In this document: piece after piece, positions 9,740 through 19,429 of the stretch
How positions within the stretch are numbered: position 1 is the first letter of the stretch
Layout: every line of letters begins with the position of its first letter
NCBI RefSeq assembly: GCF_000003815.2
Contig: NC_049988.1
Span: 1,594,678 to 1,658,677, forward strand
Direction: 5' to 3'
DNA: 64,000 nt
DNA from: Branchiostoma floridae
Taxonomy: Eukaryota > Chordata > Leptocardii > Amphioxiformes > Branchiostomatidae
Translations under genes and position numbers: made by a program
The notes under the pieces: generated by a model
Told to the model about the DNA's origin: nothing
Seen by the model: the letters and a program-made list of their open reading frames with translations, nothing else
The model's database searches: none

Positions 9740-10840
9740 CCGGGAAGGGGTCCATCCATACATGTGGGTCTTATTACACTGTTAGTTGTGTCATTAGTCT
9801 CTCTGGTTGCACTGATTCCAACCTGTTTGGTAATAAAACATGGTTGTTGTTCACAGGGCAACCAAGCTGCACAGGTTGCTCAGGTTACGACAAGGTCTCC
9901 TCTTAGCATAACCTCCGTAAACCAGTGGATGATCAGTGGAGCCAGTAGCCATGTTGTCTCTCTCAATGTCAGCCACAGCACGACAGCATCCGATAAAACA
10001 ACTGGTTCTGGGGGCACTCAGCAAGCTTCGTATTCAGGTGGCATGGTGAGCAGCTAGCAATACAGCGAAATTCCTGACGAGTACTACAAGTACCAAAATA
10101 CTGATATTGAGGCTTCCAGAACGTACTGGCAGATTCCTGACGACTACTACATCTATTATAACACGAGACCAGCATCGCTGCATCTCTACTGGGAAATCGA
10201 GGATGAATACTACAACTACGAAAACGCCAGAATGCGCCCCCTATCCTACCCTCTGGCACTGCAGGTGCCTCTGGAGTTAGACCAGGACTCAGAACTAGAC
10301 GACCCTGTACCTTTCAATGATTCAGCAACTGAGGCGGCCCTTCCTGGCGCAAATGGGTTAGGCCGTAAGCCTCTGTCTTACTTAACAACATTTAGAGCTG
10401 CAGAAGTTGCAGATAATTCTCCAATAAGTGCACGAAATAGAAAAATTCGGCCTTATGGAACAAACGCCCCAACCAAGCGTAGAGTCCGAGATATGACTCT
10501 GATGGGTAAATGTGGCAGAACACAGAGAAGTCTCATTTCTAGACAGAAACCTATGACCTTATATGGCAACCCCCTTACTCTCCCTCCGTGGGCTTACAGA
10601 GAGCAGACTAACGATATGTACAAAAATGCATTCAAACTTGGACAATTGTCAAATAAAACCAACCAAAAAGTGCCATGTCCACATAGTAGCAATGTTCCCA
10701 TTGCCTCGTACATGGGTGATACTAAGGCAACTTGCAAGGAAGGCCAAATCAAAAGGTCTAAAACCTTCAGCCTAAAAGTATCTAAATCGCAGATTGGAGA
10801 ATCCTCAGAACAATCATGTAGTCGCCGCAGAAGTATTTAG
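9740..10840 (+). CDS. LRR receptor transmembrane and tyrosine-rich tail, interrupted by in-frame TAG
   Basis: One frame runs from 9689 to 10840 except for a single TAG at 10055-10057. Before it lies a transmembrane helix (about 9767-9835, LITLLVVSLVSLVALIPTCL) and a Ser/Thr-rich juxtamembrane segment. After it come three tyrosine-rich repeats: YSEIPDEYYKYQNT, YWQIPDDYYIYYNT and YWEIEDEYYNYENA. A basic Ser-rich tail of about 190 residues ends in RRRSI. Each repeat carries Y-x-N, the core of a phosphotyrosine site read by Grb2-type SH2 domains, so signalling is plausible. The conserved frame beyond TAG argues for recent nonsense mutation, readthrough (TAG is followed by CAA) or sequence error. 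There is no upstream ATG in frame, so it is not a separate gene. Confidence 0.7.
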
Positions 10841-10879
10841 ACTCTATCTGAAATGGCCAAATCATCGGATTCCGTAGAT

Positions 10880-11075
10880 GCTGGTGCAATGGCCGAGTGG
10901 GTAGATGTTCACCTTGCATCCGGTAGGTCGTGAGTTCGATCCCCGGCCGAGTCATACCAATGGTACACGCTGCTTTCTCTGCTTAGCACTCAGCACTAAT
11001 GAGAAATATTATGGAGGTTAAACACACCAGCCCCCTGCTGTAGTGGCTTTACATGTGTGGCCCAAGGGCTACTCG
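10880..11075 (+). mobile_element. tRNA-derived SINE, family 1
   Basis: A box TGGCCGAGTGGG (10890-10901) and B box GTGAGTTCGATCCCC (10930-10944). The body TGCTTTCTCTGCTTAGCACT...CCCCCTGCTGTAGTG...TGTGGCCCAAGGGCT is shared with the copy at 21759-22062, which shows the family is repeated. Confidence 0.85.
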
Positions 11076-11249
11076 AAATGGACAGATGTACGGGCAACTT
11101 TATCTTTTTCTTTTAGATCAGTTCATCCTTCGGTTATGTTCGGTGTGTTTAATCTTTGTAGTGCCTATTGGAATACAGGGCAGCGAGTTTGCTCGCTGTT
11201 TCAGTAGCAGGATAGGTTTATACAGTGAGACGTTGACATTCCTTTAACG

Positions 11250-11440
11250 TACTCCAGACACCTCTTGGAACACCTGGTCCCCATTTTACGTCTTTTTCGA
11301 AAGACGGGTGCAGCCCCAACTAAAATGTTCTACTCATGACTGAGCCGGGGCCTTCGGAATCCCATTTACTAGCTAATCAGAACCAGGGGCTCAATTGTGA
11401 GGTTGCTACCAGTTGAGCTACATGGACATCCCTTCGGCTT
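11250..11440 (-). mobile_element. tRNA-derived SINE, family 2
   Basis: On the minus strand a tRNA-like head has A box TAGCTCAACTGG and a B-box-like CCTGGTTCTGAT. The body contains GACGTAAAATGGGGACC and GTGTTCCAAGAGGTG. It differs from family 1. Confidence 0.65.
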
Positions 11441-12380
11441 GGATTTACTTTGTAAAATGTGTTCCCTTTTTCCCACGATTCCATTCTAGTGAACCATTCT
11501 TACAACATGCCACTTTTCCAACCTTTTTGATGTTTTTAGAATATGAAGAATGCTGCGATAAAAGCATCATAGTTTATGGATTTACAAGACGGACTGTTCA
11601 TCTTGCACCCAGGATCTTATATTAGCTGGGATGTTTACATAAAGCTATATAGTGTATATTCACATATATTTGATGAGTAGAGGCAAATGCACAGTTTGCT
11701 TGAATGTATAAAGATGAACATGGCATATGTATACAAAGATTGGTTTTGAGAAATTTTACTGATATGTACATATATATATATAAGTTTGTATATCTATGTA
11801 TTATGTATGTAATACGAGCATCTAAGCCCTAGATTTTTTTAAGATCTTCACATGATCCGTAGCCATGGACTTTATTATTTTTTTTCCTTACAATGTTACA
11901 GAGATGTTACAGAGAATCAAGAAACACCTCTCAGTGCACATTCTTGTTCAAAAAGTGACGTTATTGTTCCAACATACTTTCCGTATTTGTATTTTGAAAT
12001 AGTGTGTTTTCCAATCATTATCAACATGTTTATATACTGAAATTCGACAATGTTATAGAGCTTATAGCCGCTAGCCAACAATGACATGATGCAAGTCTAA
12101 TGATAAAGATGTGCCATAATTGATACAATACAGTTTTTCGACATGTGCCCATAAAGGCTTTACACATTTACACTCATAAAAAAGTGTTCAAAGTAGTCAA
12201 CAGAGTTACATGACAGGCATTTGTAAGTGTCTGTAATACCTTGTTTGTACAACTTGACCCTTGTGGGCTACACATTATGCAATACCTTCCACTTACAAAG
12301 AACGTATCTTGGGTTCTTTTATGGTACAGAATACAGATTTCCAAATTGCTTTCCAGGGAACAATTTGAAACTGAAATCGT
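11441..12380. other. AT-rich non-coding DNA
   Basis: Short open frames only. No splice-bounded exon or repeat terminus was recognised. Confidence 0.4.
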
Positions 12381-12790
12381 GTTAAACGCTTTTCCTAAAA
12401 ACTTTGCCCTATGGGCACAACTGCTTTTTGTGAGATCAAAATATTTTTGAAAAATGTGTTGTTTTGCAAGTATACCTCTTTTCCAAGCAATTTGATCGCT
12501 GGTACTTCACTTTTTGAATGAGGAAATCCTATCCATTTGGAAGGAATAGCATGGCGTAGTGCATTGTACTGAAATAATAAACTGGGGTGATCTCCTACAA
12601 TGCTTTTCAACTCACTTAATGACCAAAAATTTCCACAACAGTCAATAATATCATTGATAAACAAAATATTTTTCATAACCCAATTTCGGAAGTCTAACAT
12701 TTTACCTTTATAGGTGACACATACATTATTCCACAAAGGTTGCCAAGGTACATTCTCCTCTGATACATCGTCTATTGTGTTAATCACGAA
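12380..12790 (-). pseudogene. L1/Tx1-like LINE ORF2 C-terminal remnant
   Basis: A 130-residue minus-strand frame (12395-12787) contains PLWNN, then KMLDFRNWVMKNILFINDII, GNFWSLSELK, LLFQYNALRHAIPSKW. This order (PLWNN, W...G...DL, G.F....EL, YN.L..AIP..W) is the one found at the C-terminus of L1/Tx1-clade reverse-transcriptase proteins. No RT core is present, so it is a 5'-truncated or broken remnant, unrelated to the CR1-like LINE at 13320. Confidence 0.65.
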
Positions 12791-12864
12791 TAATGTATAT
12801 TACAAACGTTATACTTGTCCTTAACATGGTTCGAAATGAACATTATGGATCTAATATATAGTCA

Positions 12865-13169
12865 ACTAGAGTTCCACGACCTCATACCTTCGCCAAATGT
12901 TTTGAATCTTTTCGTTTAAAGTATTTATTTTTTCCGTTTTGATTATTCAATTAGGTCCTGATTTGCACATTTTGTCTCGGTTGATTATCCTCTTTATCCA
13001 AGAGGAACAAGTCCAAAGTATGAGTCTTATTGTAACAGAGAAGGCCGTTTTAGTGTTTCCTGATTACAAGTAATTATGTAAACATAGAACTAATTTGCAC
13101 GATTTATGTATAATAATGTTCACCTTCACTAAGCTTCAGGTCATTTTTACCAACTTTAAGAGTCCATCG
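12865..13169. repeat. End of a dispersed repeat (ACTAGAGTTCCACGAC family)
   Basis: Begins ACTAGAGTTCCACGACCTCA then TACCTTCGCCAAATG. The same terminus, with variation, occurs at 22531-22565 (reverse), 38464, 57008 and 58391, so it is a multi-copy family. Its interior here is AT-rich and degenerate. Confidence 0.6.
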
Positions 13170-13319
13170 TACAGAGGCAGTTAGCCTTGTAGGATTTTTA
13201 AAAATGCCAGACCATTGTTTTGAGTAATGTCCATTCACAAGTTTTCACAAAATGAATCAAGTTCAGGTCTGGACCTAATCCTCTGGACCTGAACCGGACC
13301 TGAATTTGCTGTACCGGTA
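13170..13319 (+). mobile_element. hAT-like MITE, copy 2 (truncated)
   Basis: Matches the right half of the element at 2249-2693: GAGGCAGTTAGCCTTGTAG, then GGACCTGAACCGGACCTGAA, then CTGTACCGGTA. It stops 9 bases before the expected terminus, exactly where the LINE 3' end begins. The missing end was not found beyond the LINE. Confidence 0.75.
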
Positions 13320-16300
13320 TCCTTTATTTCTTTATTTCTTTATTTGAATTTACCACATGCAAAAACAAGTGGAAGGGAGGACAAAACAGGTGTATCAACA
13401 CCTTTACAAGTTGTCCTCCCAAACCTGAAATGATAATAGAAAACAATACGAAACCAAATCAAACAATAAACATTAGACATCAAAAGTCAGTAGACATGAA
13501 TATACAATTCGGTAACAATTATACACAGAATTGATTACATGTATATACAAAGTTATCAAATATCATTATGTACAGAGTAAAAAGCTAATTATAATACTAA
13601 TGTGGCCTTAAAGCAGTGCATGAGGCACACCCACAAGATGTGGACCAAGAGCAGGGGACGTCGATATTGAACTGGGTGTCAAATCTCACAAACGTGGCTC
13701 TCACAAGCGATCGCTTGAATGTCAAGATGTTAGACTTTTCAGTGGCTTGAACCCCAATATTACGGAGAACAGGACTCAGCTGATTCCAGATGGTGACCAG
13801 CCTAGGTATGTAAGAAGAGCTGAAGGCTGATGTCCTTACTCTAATGGGGGTGAGCATGTGAGATCTGAGATATCTAGAGGGTCTGGAAGGGAAGGATACA
13901 TACTTGTGAACAATAGGTTTTGACTTGATAAACACCATGACGTCGCACACTTCGCGCCTGTGCGTAAGAGGCAACAGACCAAGGGTGGAAAGACGTTCCT
14001 TGTAGGTCAGGGTGTTCGAGTGGGCTCCTAGAATGAATTTAGTCGCCCGTCGTTGCACCCCTTCAACAAGGGACATGAGTTTGCGGGACTGAGGGGACCA
14101 CAAAGGTGAGCAGTATTCTAAGATGCTTCTAACCAATGTAATATACAGTGCCTTGCGTACATCAGTGCTAGAGTTGAACCCGATTGTTCTTTTGATGAAA
14201 CCAGTCATAGAATTGGCCCTGGCTACCATCTTTAAGATGTGACTGCTCCACTGAAGGTCCGACTGGACAATGACCCCAAGGTCAGGCATACTGTCTACAG
14301 ATGTTATTGTAGTACCAGACATGTGGTAAGAGTACATAATAGGACTCTTAGAGCGAGTTAAACGGATAAGTTTACACTTGGAAGGATGGAAAGACATCTT
14401 CCAACTAAGACTCCAGTTGTACATAGCAGTGATGTCATTTTGCAGCTTAACACAGTCATTTAGCTTGCTGACTTCCCTAAAACATTTAGAGTCGTCAGCG
14501 AAGAGTGCTACAGTAGATTGAGTTGCTGCACAAGGTAGGTCATTGATAAACAGAAGGAAGAGAAAGGGCCCAAGAATGGAGCCCTGTGGAACACCAGATG
14601 TCACCGGGAGCCATTTGGACTGGCAACCTTCCACTACCACACGCTGACGGCGATCGGTTAGGTAGGAGGTAAACCACGCCAGGAGGTTACCACCGAAGCC
14701 AAACATCTGCAGTTTGTGGATTAGCAAAGTGTGGGAAACGGAATCGAACGCTTTCGCGAAGTCCAAAAATACCATATCTACCTGCCCCCCCTTGTCGAGT
14801 ATGGATCCTACTTGATGGTAGGTTTCTACTAGTTGAGTTGTAGTAGAACGGCCGGCAATAAACCCGTGTTGGAATTCGTGAAGCGACCCTCTCAAAATTG
14901 GAATCAACTGATTGTACATACAGCGTTCCATCAACTTGCTTACCAAGGATAACAAAGATACTGGCCTGTAATTGGCCACATCATCCTTGTTACCCTTCTT
15001 ATGCACTGGTAGTACGTTTGCATCCTTCCATCTACTCGGTTCACAACCAGCGGATAGTGATCTATTGAACAGCAAGGTCAAGGAAGGAGCAAGAGTCTTG
15101 GCACAGCCCTTAAGAACATGTGCAGAGATGTTATCCGGACCCACAGCCTTACTAGTGTTGAGATTAACTAACACATTTTCCACGGATTCTACAGCAATTA
15201 GCAAGTTACACAATCTTTCATCAACTGTCACGTCGATGTCGGGCTTGATAACATTAGGGTCAGGTGCAGAAAAGGTAGAGAAAAAGTAGTCATTGAACAA
15301 ATTGGCCTTATCGGGTGCAGACTGAACGACCGTGCCATTGAGATGAACGTCAGTCGGAAGAGACCTGGATTTTGACTTTGCTCGTACAAAAGCCCAGAAT
15401 CTCTTCGGCGACTCCTGTAAAGTGGAAGAGAGGCTAACAAGATATTTGTTATACTTAGCTGATAACAAGTTCTTCAGTTTGTTTCTTAGTTTACGGAACT
15501 TCACCCAGTGAGAGGGGGAGTCGGAACGCTTGGCCCTTTTCCACGCTGTCCGCTTCTTGTTCTGCAAGTTGCGTACCTCGCCGTCGATCCAAGGAGGTGA
15601 TGTTGATACCTTGAGCTTCCTACTGGGCACGAACATGTCAACAGCCGACTGAACGGCTGAAGACCATGCTTCCCAGGCAGAGTCAATGTCATGGTGGTGA
15701 GTAACTGACTCTGATAGCCTCAGTGACTCTAGGTGAGCACTGAGACCCAGCCAGTCGGCTCGTGTAAAATTGTACACTTTACGAGGAAGCTCCTGCCTAG
15801 TTTGGCTACGACAGCGGAGAGAGAACTCGAGAACAGTGTGGTCGGTGTCAAAGTCAGCGGGAAGTTCCCTGATCGTAGAGAACCTCTCAGGGAAGTCCGT
15901 AAACACAAGATCTAACAGGTTGTGAGTGGAGTTTGAGGGAACATGATTGATTTGTTTTAAAAAGTAGTTATTAATCATGTTGCAAAAGTCGGCTTCCCTA
16001 CCCTCGTTTAACACTACGCAATTAGCCCAGTCGATTCGAGGCAGATTGAAGTCCCCGAGGACACAGCACATGTTATACTCTTTGTTCACGCTCTGTAAAG
16101 TCGAGCCCAGGTTGTGCGTAAAAGCTGACAGGTTACCAGAGGGAGGTCTGTAGCAAAGAATAACAGCAATTTTGCCCATAGCTGGAGGACGGATTTCACA
16201 TACAAGAATCTCATCCTGAGGCTCCAAGTCAAGCCTACGACTACTACATAATGACGATTTAACAGCGAGTAGAATCCCCCCACCAGACTTATTATTGTGA

Positions 16301-16626
16301 GTAACATGACGATCCTTGCGATGGGTAACAAATTCAGGGGGAATAACCTCTAAATCATGCACATCAGAAGTCAACCAAGTCTCAGTGATTGCGAGAAGAT
16401 CCGGAGCATTAAGGTGTAACAGGTTGGTGAGCTGTACCAACTTGTTCCTACTCTGGTTAACAGATTTCACACTCCTTGCATTGAGATATATAGCATTAAG
16501 AAAATTGGATGACATCATTAAAATGAAGAACAACAGGAAGCACACATGTGCTAACATACTTCTACTGATTTGCAAATCAATTTGGCACATATCCACCCCT
16601 AGACACAGACACAAAGATTTAGTGAG
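13320..16626 (-). mobile_element. CR1/L2-like non-LTR retrotransposon, near full length
   Basis: A minus-strand element with an intact endonuclease-reverse transcriptase frame (13597-16614). Its 3' UTR of about 275 bases ends in a short tandem tail of AAATAAAG units (13320-13345), typical of CR1/L2-group elements. The 3' end abuts a hAT-like MITE fragment. No ORF1 was seen upstream, so either the 5' part is missing or this lineage is single-ORF. The exact 5' boundary is uncertain, and no target duplication was identified. Confidence 0.85.
13597..16614 (-). CDS. LINE endonuclease-reverse transcriptase (ORF2 protein)
   Basis: 1005 codons without interruption. Residues 41-265 are an APE-type endonuclease (YLNARSVKS, ITETWL, GDFNLPRIDW and the DTDHTVLEF end motif). 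Residues 530-780 are the reverse transcriptase: NYRPVSLLS, VFLDFAKAFDSVSH (palm motif A), SGVPQGSILGP, and ALFADDSK with the catalytic FADD. The C-terminal part has the usual LEYCSPLWSP and RRATKFI motifs and a cysteine-rich end. All catalytic motifs appear intact, so the copy may be young and retrotransposition-competent. The first methionine is followed by a hydrophobic stretch with no counterpart in the family, so translation may start at one of the later methionines (residue 33 or 34). Confidence 0.9.
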   Translation of the reverse strand: MCLCLGVDMCQIDLQISRSMLAHVCFLLFFILMMSSNFLNAIYLNARSVKSVNQSRNKLVQLTNLLHLNAPDLLAITETWLTSDVHDLEVIPPEFVTHRKDRHVTHNNKSGGGILLAVKSSLCSSRRLDLEPQDEILVCEIRPPAMGKIAVILCYRPPSGNLSAFTHNLGSTLQSVNKEYNMCCVLGDFNLPRIDWANCVVLNEGREADFCNMINNYFLKQINHVPSNSTHNLLDLVFTDFPERFSTIRELPADFDTDHTVLEFSLRCRSQTRQELPRKVYNFTRADWLGLSAHLESLRLSESVTHHHDIDSAWEAWSSAVQSAVDMFVPSRKLKVSTSPPWIDGEVRNLQNKKRTAWKRAKRSDSPSHWVKFRKLRNKLKNLLSAKYNKYLVSLSSTLQESPKRFWAFVRAKSKSRSLPTDVHLNGTVVQSAPDKANLFNDYFFSTFSAPDPNVIKPDIDVTVDERLCNLLIAVESVENVLVNLNTSKAVGPDNISAHVLKGCAKTLAPSLTLLFNRSLSAGCEPSRWKDANVLPVHKKGNKDDVANYRPVSLLSLVSKLMERCMYNQLIPILRGSLHEFQHGFIAGRSTTTQLVETYHQVGSILDKGGQVDMVFLDFAKAFDSVSHTLLIHKLQMFGFGGNLLAWFTSYLTDRRQRVVVEGCQSKWLPVTSGVPQGSILGPFLFLLFINDLPCAATQSTVALFADDSKCFREVSKLNDCVKLQNDITAMYNWSLSWKMSFHPSKCKLIRLTRSKSPIMYSYHMSGTTITSVDSMPDLGVIVQSDLQWSSHILKMVARANSMTGFIKRTIGFNSSTDVRKALYITLVRSILEYCSPLWSPQSRKLMSLVEGVQRRATKFILGAHSNTLTYKERLSTLGLLPLTHRREVCDVMVFIKSKPIVHKYVSFPSRPSRYLRSHMLTPIRVRTSAFSSSYIPRLVTIWNQLSPVLRNIGVQATEKSNILTFKRSLVRATFVRFDTQFNIDVPCSWSTSCGCASCTALRPH

Positions 16627-16878
16627 GTAACGATATCATACTGCTCTCTTCTCTATGTAAATGCACTGTGTATTTTAGGGAAAGCTTCATTGTATGGTAG
16701 GTGGTTGGATGTGTTATGGCCTTCCGTCACCGATATCTACAAAGACCTAACTTCCAAATATATGGCAAACACCTAAAAAGACCTAACTTCCAAATATATG
16801 GCAAACACTAGTACTCTATCACCGGCCCCAGCGCCCTATCCCCGATCAATAAATGAACGTCTGATGTTCCACTACAAA

Positions 16879-16909
<31 letters not shown>

Positions 16910-17156
16910 TTTGTGTGTGTGTGTGTGTGTGTGTGTACATCAAGAATCAAAACATACGTGGTTTACTGGTAGACTATGGCGAAGACTTAAAGCAGATCTC
17001 TTCAGTGACCTATGAAAACACATTTATTAATTTCAAAAATGTTAAACACAAGCTAAGTACAATCAATATACCAATACTATGATACTATGATATATACTAA
17101 TTTATAGTTTATACAGTATATGTTAATTAGTAAATACGTAACTTTATGTGCACTTG
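16627..17156. repeat. Short tandem duplication and (TG)n microsatellite
   Basis: A 35-base unit containing ACCTAACTTCCAAATATATG is duplicated in tandem (copies at about 16745 and 16780). A (TG)n tract with TTTG interruptions follows at about 16879-16936. The rest is AT-rich with no gene. Confidence 0.75.
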
Positions 17157-18076
17157 TTACATTGGATAAAGCTCAACATTTTCTAGGATGTCAGTAAAAC
17201 GTCGGCTAGCCTGCTGAGACTTTGATGGAATTATCGTTGTTACATAGTTTGCAACTTCATATGTATAAATGTTTTCACAAGCTGTTGTAGAATTCGTTGC
17301 CGCCGCAAAAAAGGACTGGAGATCTCTACTGTATACTTTGATGCAGCCATTTGATATACAAAGGTATAGATACTCTATGGCATTATTATACATATGGGTA
17401 TTAAAAAGTTCATAGCTTTTCAACACAATATGGCCTTGTGAGTAATGTTAGGGATTCAGAACTAAATTCAATGTAAAACATATAAACAGAAAATCATGAA
17501 GAAAGATAACTTTGAACTTAAATACAATCATCAATCATAACTGTGAGTGTGAAGTAGCTTACTCTAAGATATTACTGTGGGACACATGTAGTAGTGTGCA
17601 CACCTTGGTATTTTACCTATTAGTGTGGCATGCATGTACAGGTATGGCTACAAACTTCTGCTGTAAAGTTGTCCAGTACCCTCACCATAAACACAGAGTT
17701 TCTCATCAGTGTGATATTTCAGAAGGCAGGCAACAACATCTGACTTTTCAGCTGCTCAAATTACTCACACAGCTAACTCTTATAACGGTTTCTCTCAAGA
17801 GTGGGTTCATAGATGTGCAAATTTGGGACAAGTTAGACACACCTATTCTACTTTGTTCAGAATGGACCGTTCCAGCCGAACACCATAAGACCCGGCCAGC
17901 CCCCTGTTCTATTTCGAACACCTTGGTCAAAAACGACGCAAGTAGGACAGAACTCGCGAGTATTTTTTTCAAGTGTGTTTTGCTAGATGGCTGTCCAGAA
18001 TGCATTTCACTTGTAGGGGTGAGTTCTCATATGTTTTGATAAGTGAGACTCTCGCACAGTGCCATACCCACAACCT
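17157..18076 (-). repeat. Duplicated 3' flank of zinc-finger gene A
   Basis: Similar sequence (ATTTTCTAGGATGTCAGTAAAA, TTTGATGGAATT) recurs downstream of copy C at about 26395-26480, with related sequence near copy B at 22600-22720. Finger-gene paralogues were therefore duplicated with flanking DNA. It probably includes the 3' UTR of gene A. The antisense frames here are not judged coding. Confidence 0.6.
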
Positions 18077-19426
18077 TCACACATGTAGGGTTCCTTGCCC
18101 ATGTTTTGCTAGATGGTTCTTCAAGGTGGATTTTTTGGTAGCAGAATAGTCACACTGGTCACACCTGTAGGGTTTTTCTCCTGTATGTCTTCTCATATGT
18201 AGGGATAAGTGAGACTTCCGAGTTGTCCTGTACCCACACTCCCCACACATGTAAGGTTTCTCACCAGTGTGTTTGAGAAGATGGTTGTCTAAGTTGGATT
18301 TATGTGCTGCAGAATAATCACACTGGTCACATTTGTAGGGTCTTTCACCTGTATGAGTCCTCATATGCATGGATAGGCGACTCTTGACAGCTGTCCTGTA
18401 CCCACACTCCCCACACATGAAGGGCTCATCACCAGTGTGTTTTGCAACATGGCTGTTCAATGTGGCTTTCTCTGAAGCAGAATAATCACAGTGGTCACAC
18501 TTGTAGGGTTTTTCACCCGTGTGAGTCCTCATATGTATGGATAAGGCAGACTTTTGAACTGCTCTGTACCCACACTCTCCACACATGAAGGGCTTATCAC
18601 CAGTGTGTTTGCGGAGATGGCTGTCCAATGTGGATTTCTGTGCAGCAGAATAGTCACACTGGTCACATTTGTAGGGTTTTTCACCAGTATGGGTTCTCAT
18701 ATGCCTGGATAGGTGACTCCTGACAACTGTCCTGTAACCACACTGCCCACACATGAAAAGTTTCTCTCCGGTGTGTTTTGTTCGATGGTCGTTCAATGTG
18801 GATTTCTGTGCAGCAGAATAATCACACTGGTCACACTTGTAGCATTCACCTGTATGGATTCTAATATGCCTAGATAAGTGACTCTTTTTAGTTGTCCTGT
18901 ACCCGCATTTCCCACACATGTAGGGGTTGTCACCAATATGTTTGGCTCGATGATTATCCAAATGGTATTTTTGTGCAGCAGAAAAATCACACTGGTCACA
19001 CTTGTAAGGTTTCTCACCGGTATGAGTCATCATGTGTTTTGACAGGGTAGAGTGAAAAAGTGCCCTGTACCCGCATTCCCCACACATGTAGGGTTTGTTA
19101 CCAGTGTGTTTGGCTTGATGATTATCAAGGCCGCTTCTGTTCCTTGCAGAATAATCACACTGGTCACACTTGTAGGGTTTTTCACCTGAATGAGTTCTCA
19201 TATGTTGAGATAAGTTATGCTTCCAACGTGTCCGGTACCCACAATCCCCACATACGTAACGTTTTTTATCAGTGTGTGCTTCAGATTGATGGTTCAAACC
19301 GCTTTTGCCTTCTCGCTGCTGGTCTTCGACAATGTCTGCATCTCTGTCACCTAAAACTCCAATAGGAGAACCATCACCGAGTTCCTGGGGAACAGTAGTA
19401 GGAGACCAATTTCCTGCCTCTGCCAT
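18077..19426 (-). CDS. C2H2 zinc-finger protein, 14 fingers (copy A)
   Basis: 449 codons, single coding exon. An N-terminal 54-residue acidic leader (MAEAGNWSPTTVPQELGDGS...) has no recognised domain. Fourteen C2H2 fingers follow from residue 55 to about 445, alternating two types: YxCGECGYRTxxxxxLxxHM and YKCDQCDYSAxxxxxLxxHx, that is seven two-finger units. Linkers are mostly T-GEKP or T-G(D/E)KP, the usual DNA-binding linker. The linker between fingers 5 and 6 (HTGECYKC) is one residue short. Probably a nuclear sequence-specific DNA-binding protein; the target is unknown. A piggyBac-like element lies 3 bases before the ATG, so transcription of this intact copy may depend on sequence in or beyond that element. 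Paralogues B and C lie upstream in tandem. Confidence 0.92.
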   Translation of the reverse strand: MAEAGNWSPTTVPQELGDGSPIGVLGDRDADIVEDQQREGKSGLNHQSEAHTDKKRYVCGDCGYRTRWKHNLSQHMRTHSGEKPYKCDQCDYSARNRSGLDNHQAKHTGNKPYMCGECGYRALFHSTLSKHMMTHTGEKPYKCDQCDFSAAQKYHLDNHRAKHIGDNPYMCGKCGYRTTKKSHLSRHIRIHTGECYKCDQCDYSAAQKSTLNDHRTKHTGEKLFMCGQCGYRTVVRSHLSRHMRTHTGEKPYKCDQCDYSAAQKSTLDSHLRKHTGDKPFMCGECGYRAVQKSALSIHMRTHTGEKPYKCDHCDYSASEKATLNSHVAKHTGDEPFMCGECGYRTAVKSRLSMHMRTHTGERPYKCDQCDYSAAHKSNLDNHLLKHTGEKPYMCGECGYRTTRKSHLSLHMRRHTGEKPYRCDQCDYSATKKSTLKNHLAKHGQGTLHV

Positions 19427-19429
19427 GCC

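Noticed and set aside
16798-17082. Frames of Cys-Val or Thr-His across TG/CA tracts, also at 60203-60604 and 62582-63069
   Set aside because: Microsatellite translation. The genuine exons at 60443 and 62196 use other frames or other parts.
19060-19365. Plus-strand frames opposite the zinc-finger arrays (HTGHTCRVF type), also at 24693, 27411 and 27943
   Set aside because: Antisense shadows of conserved finger codons.
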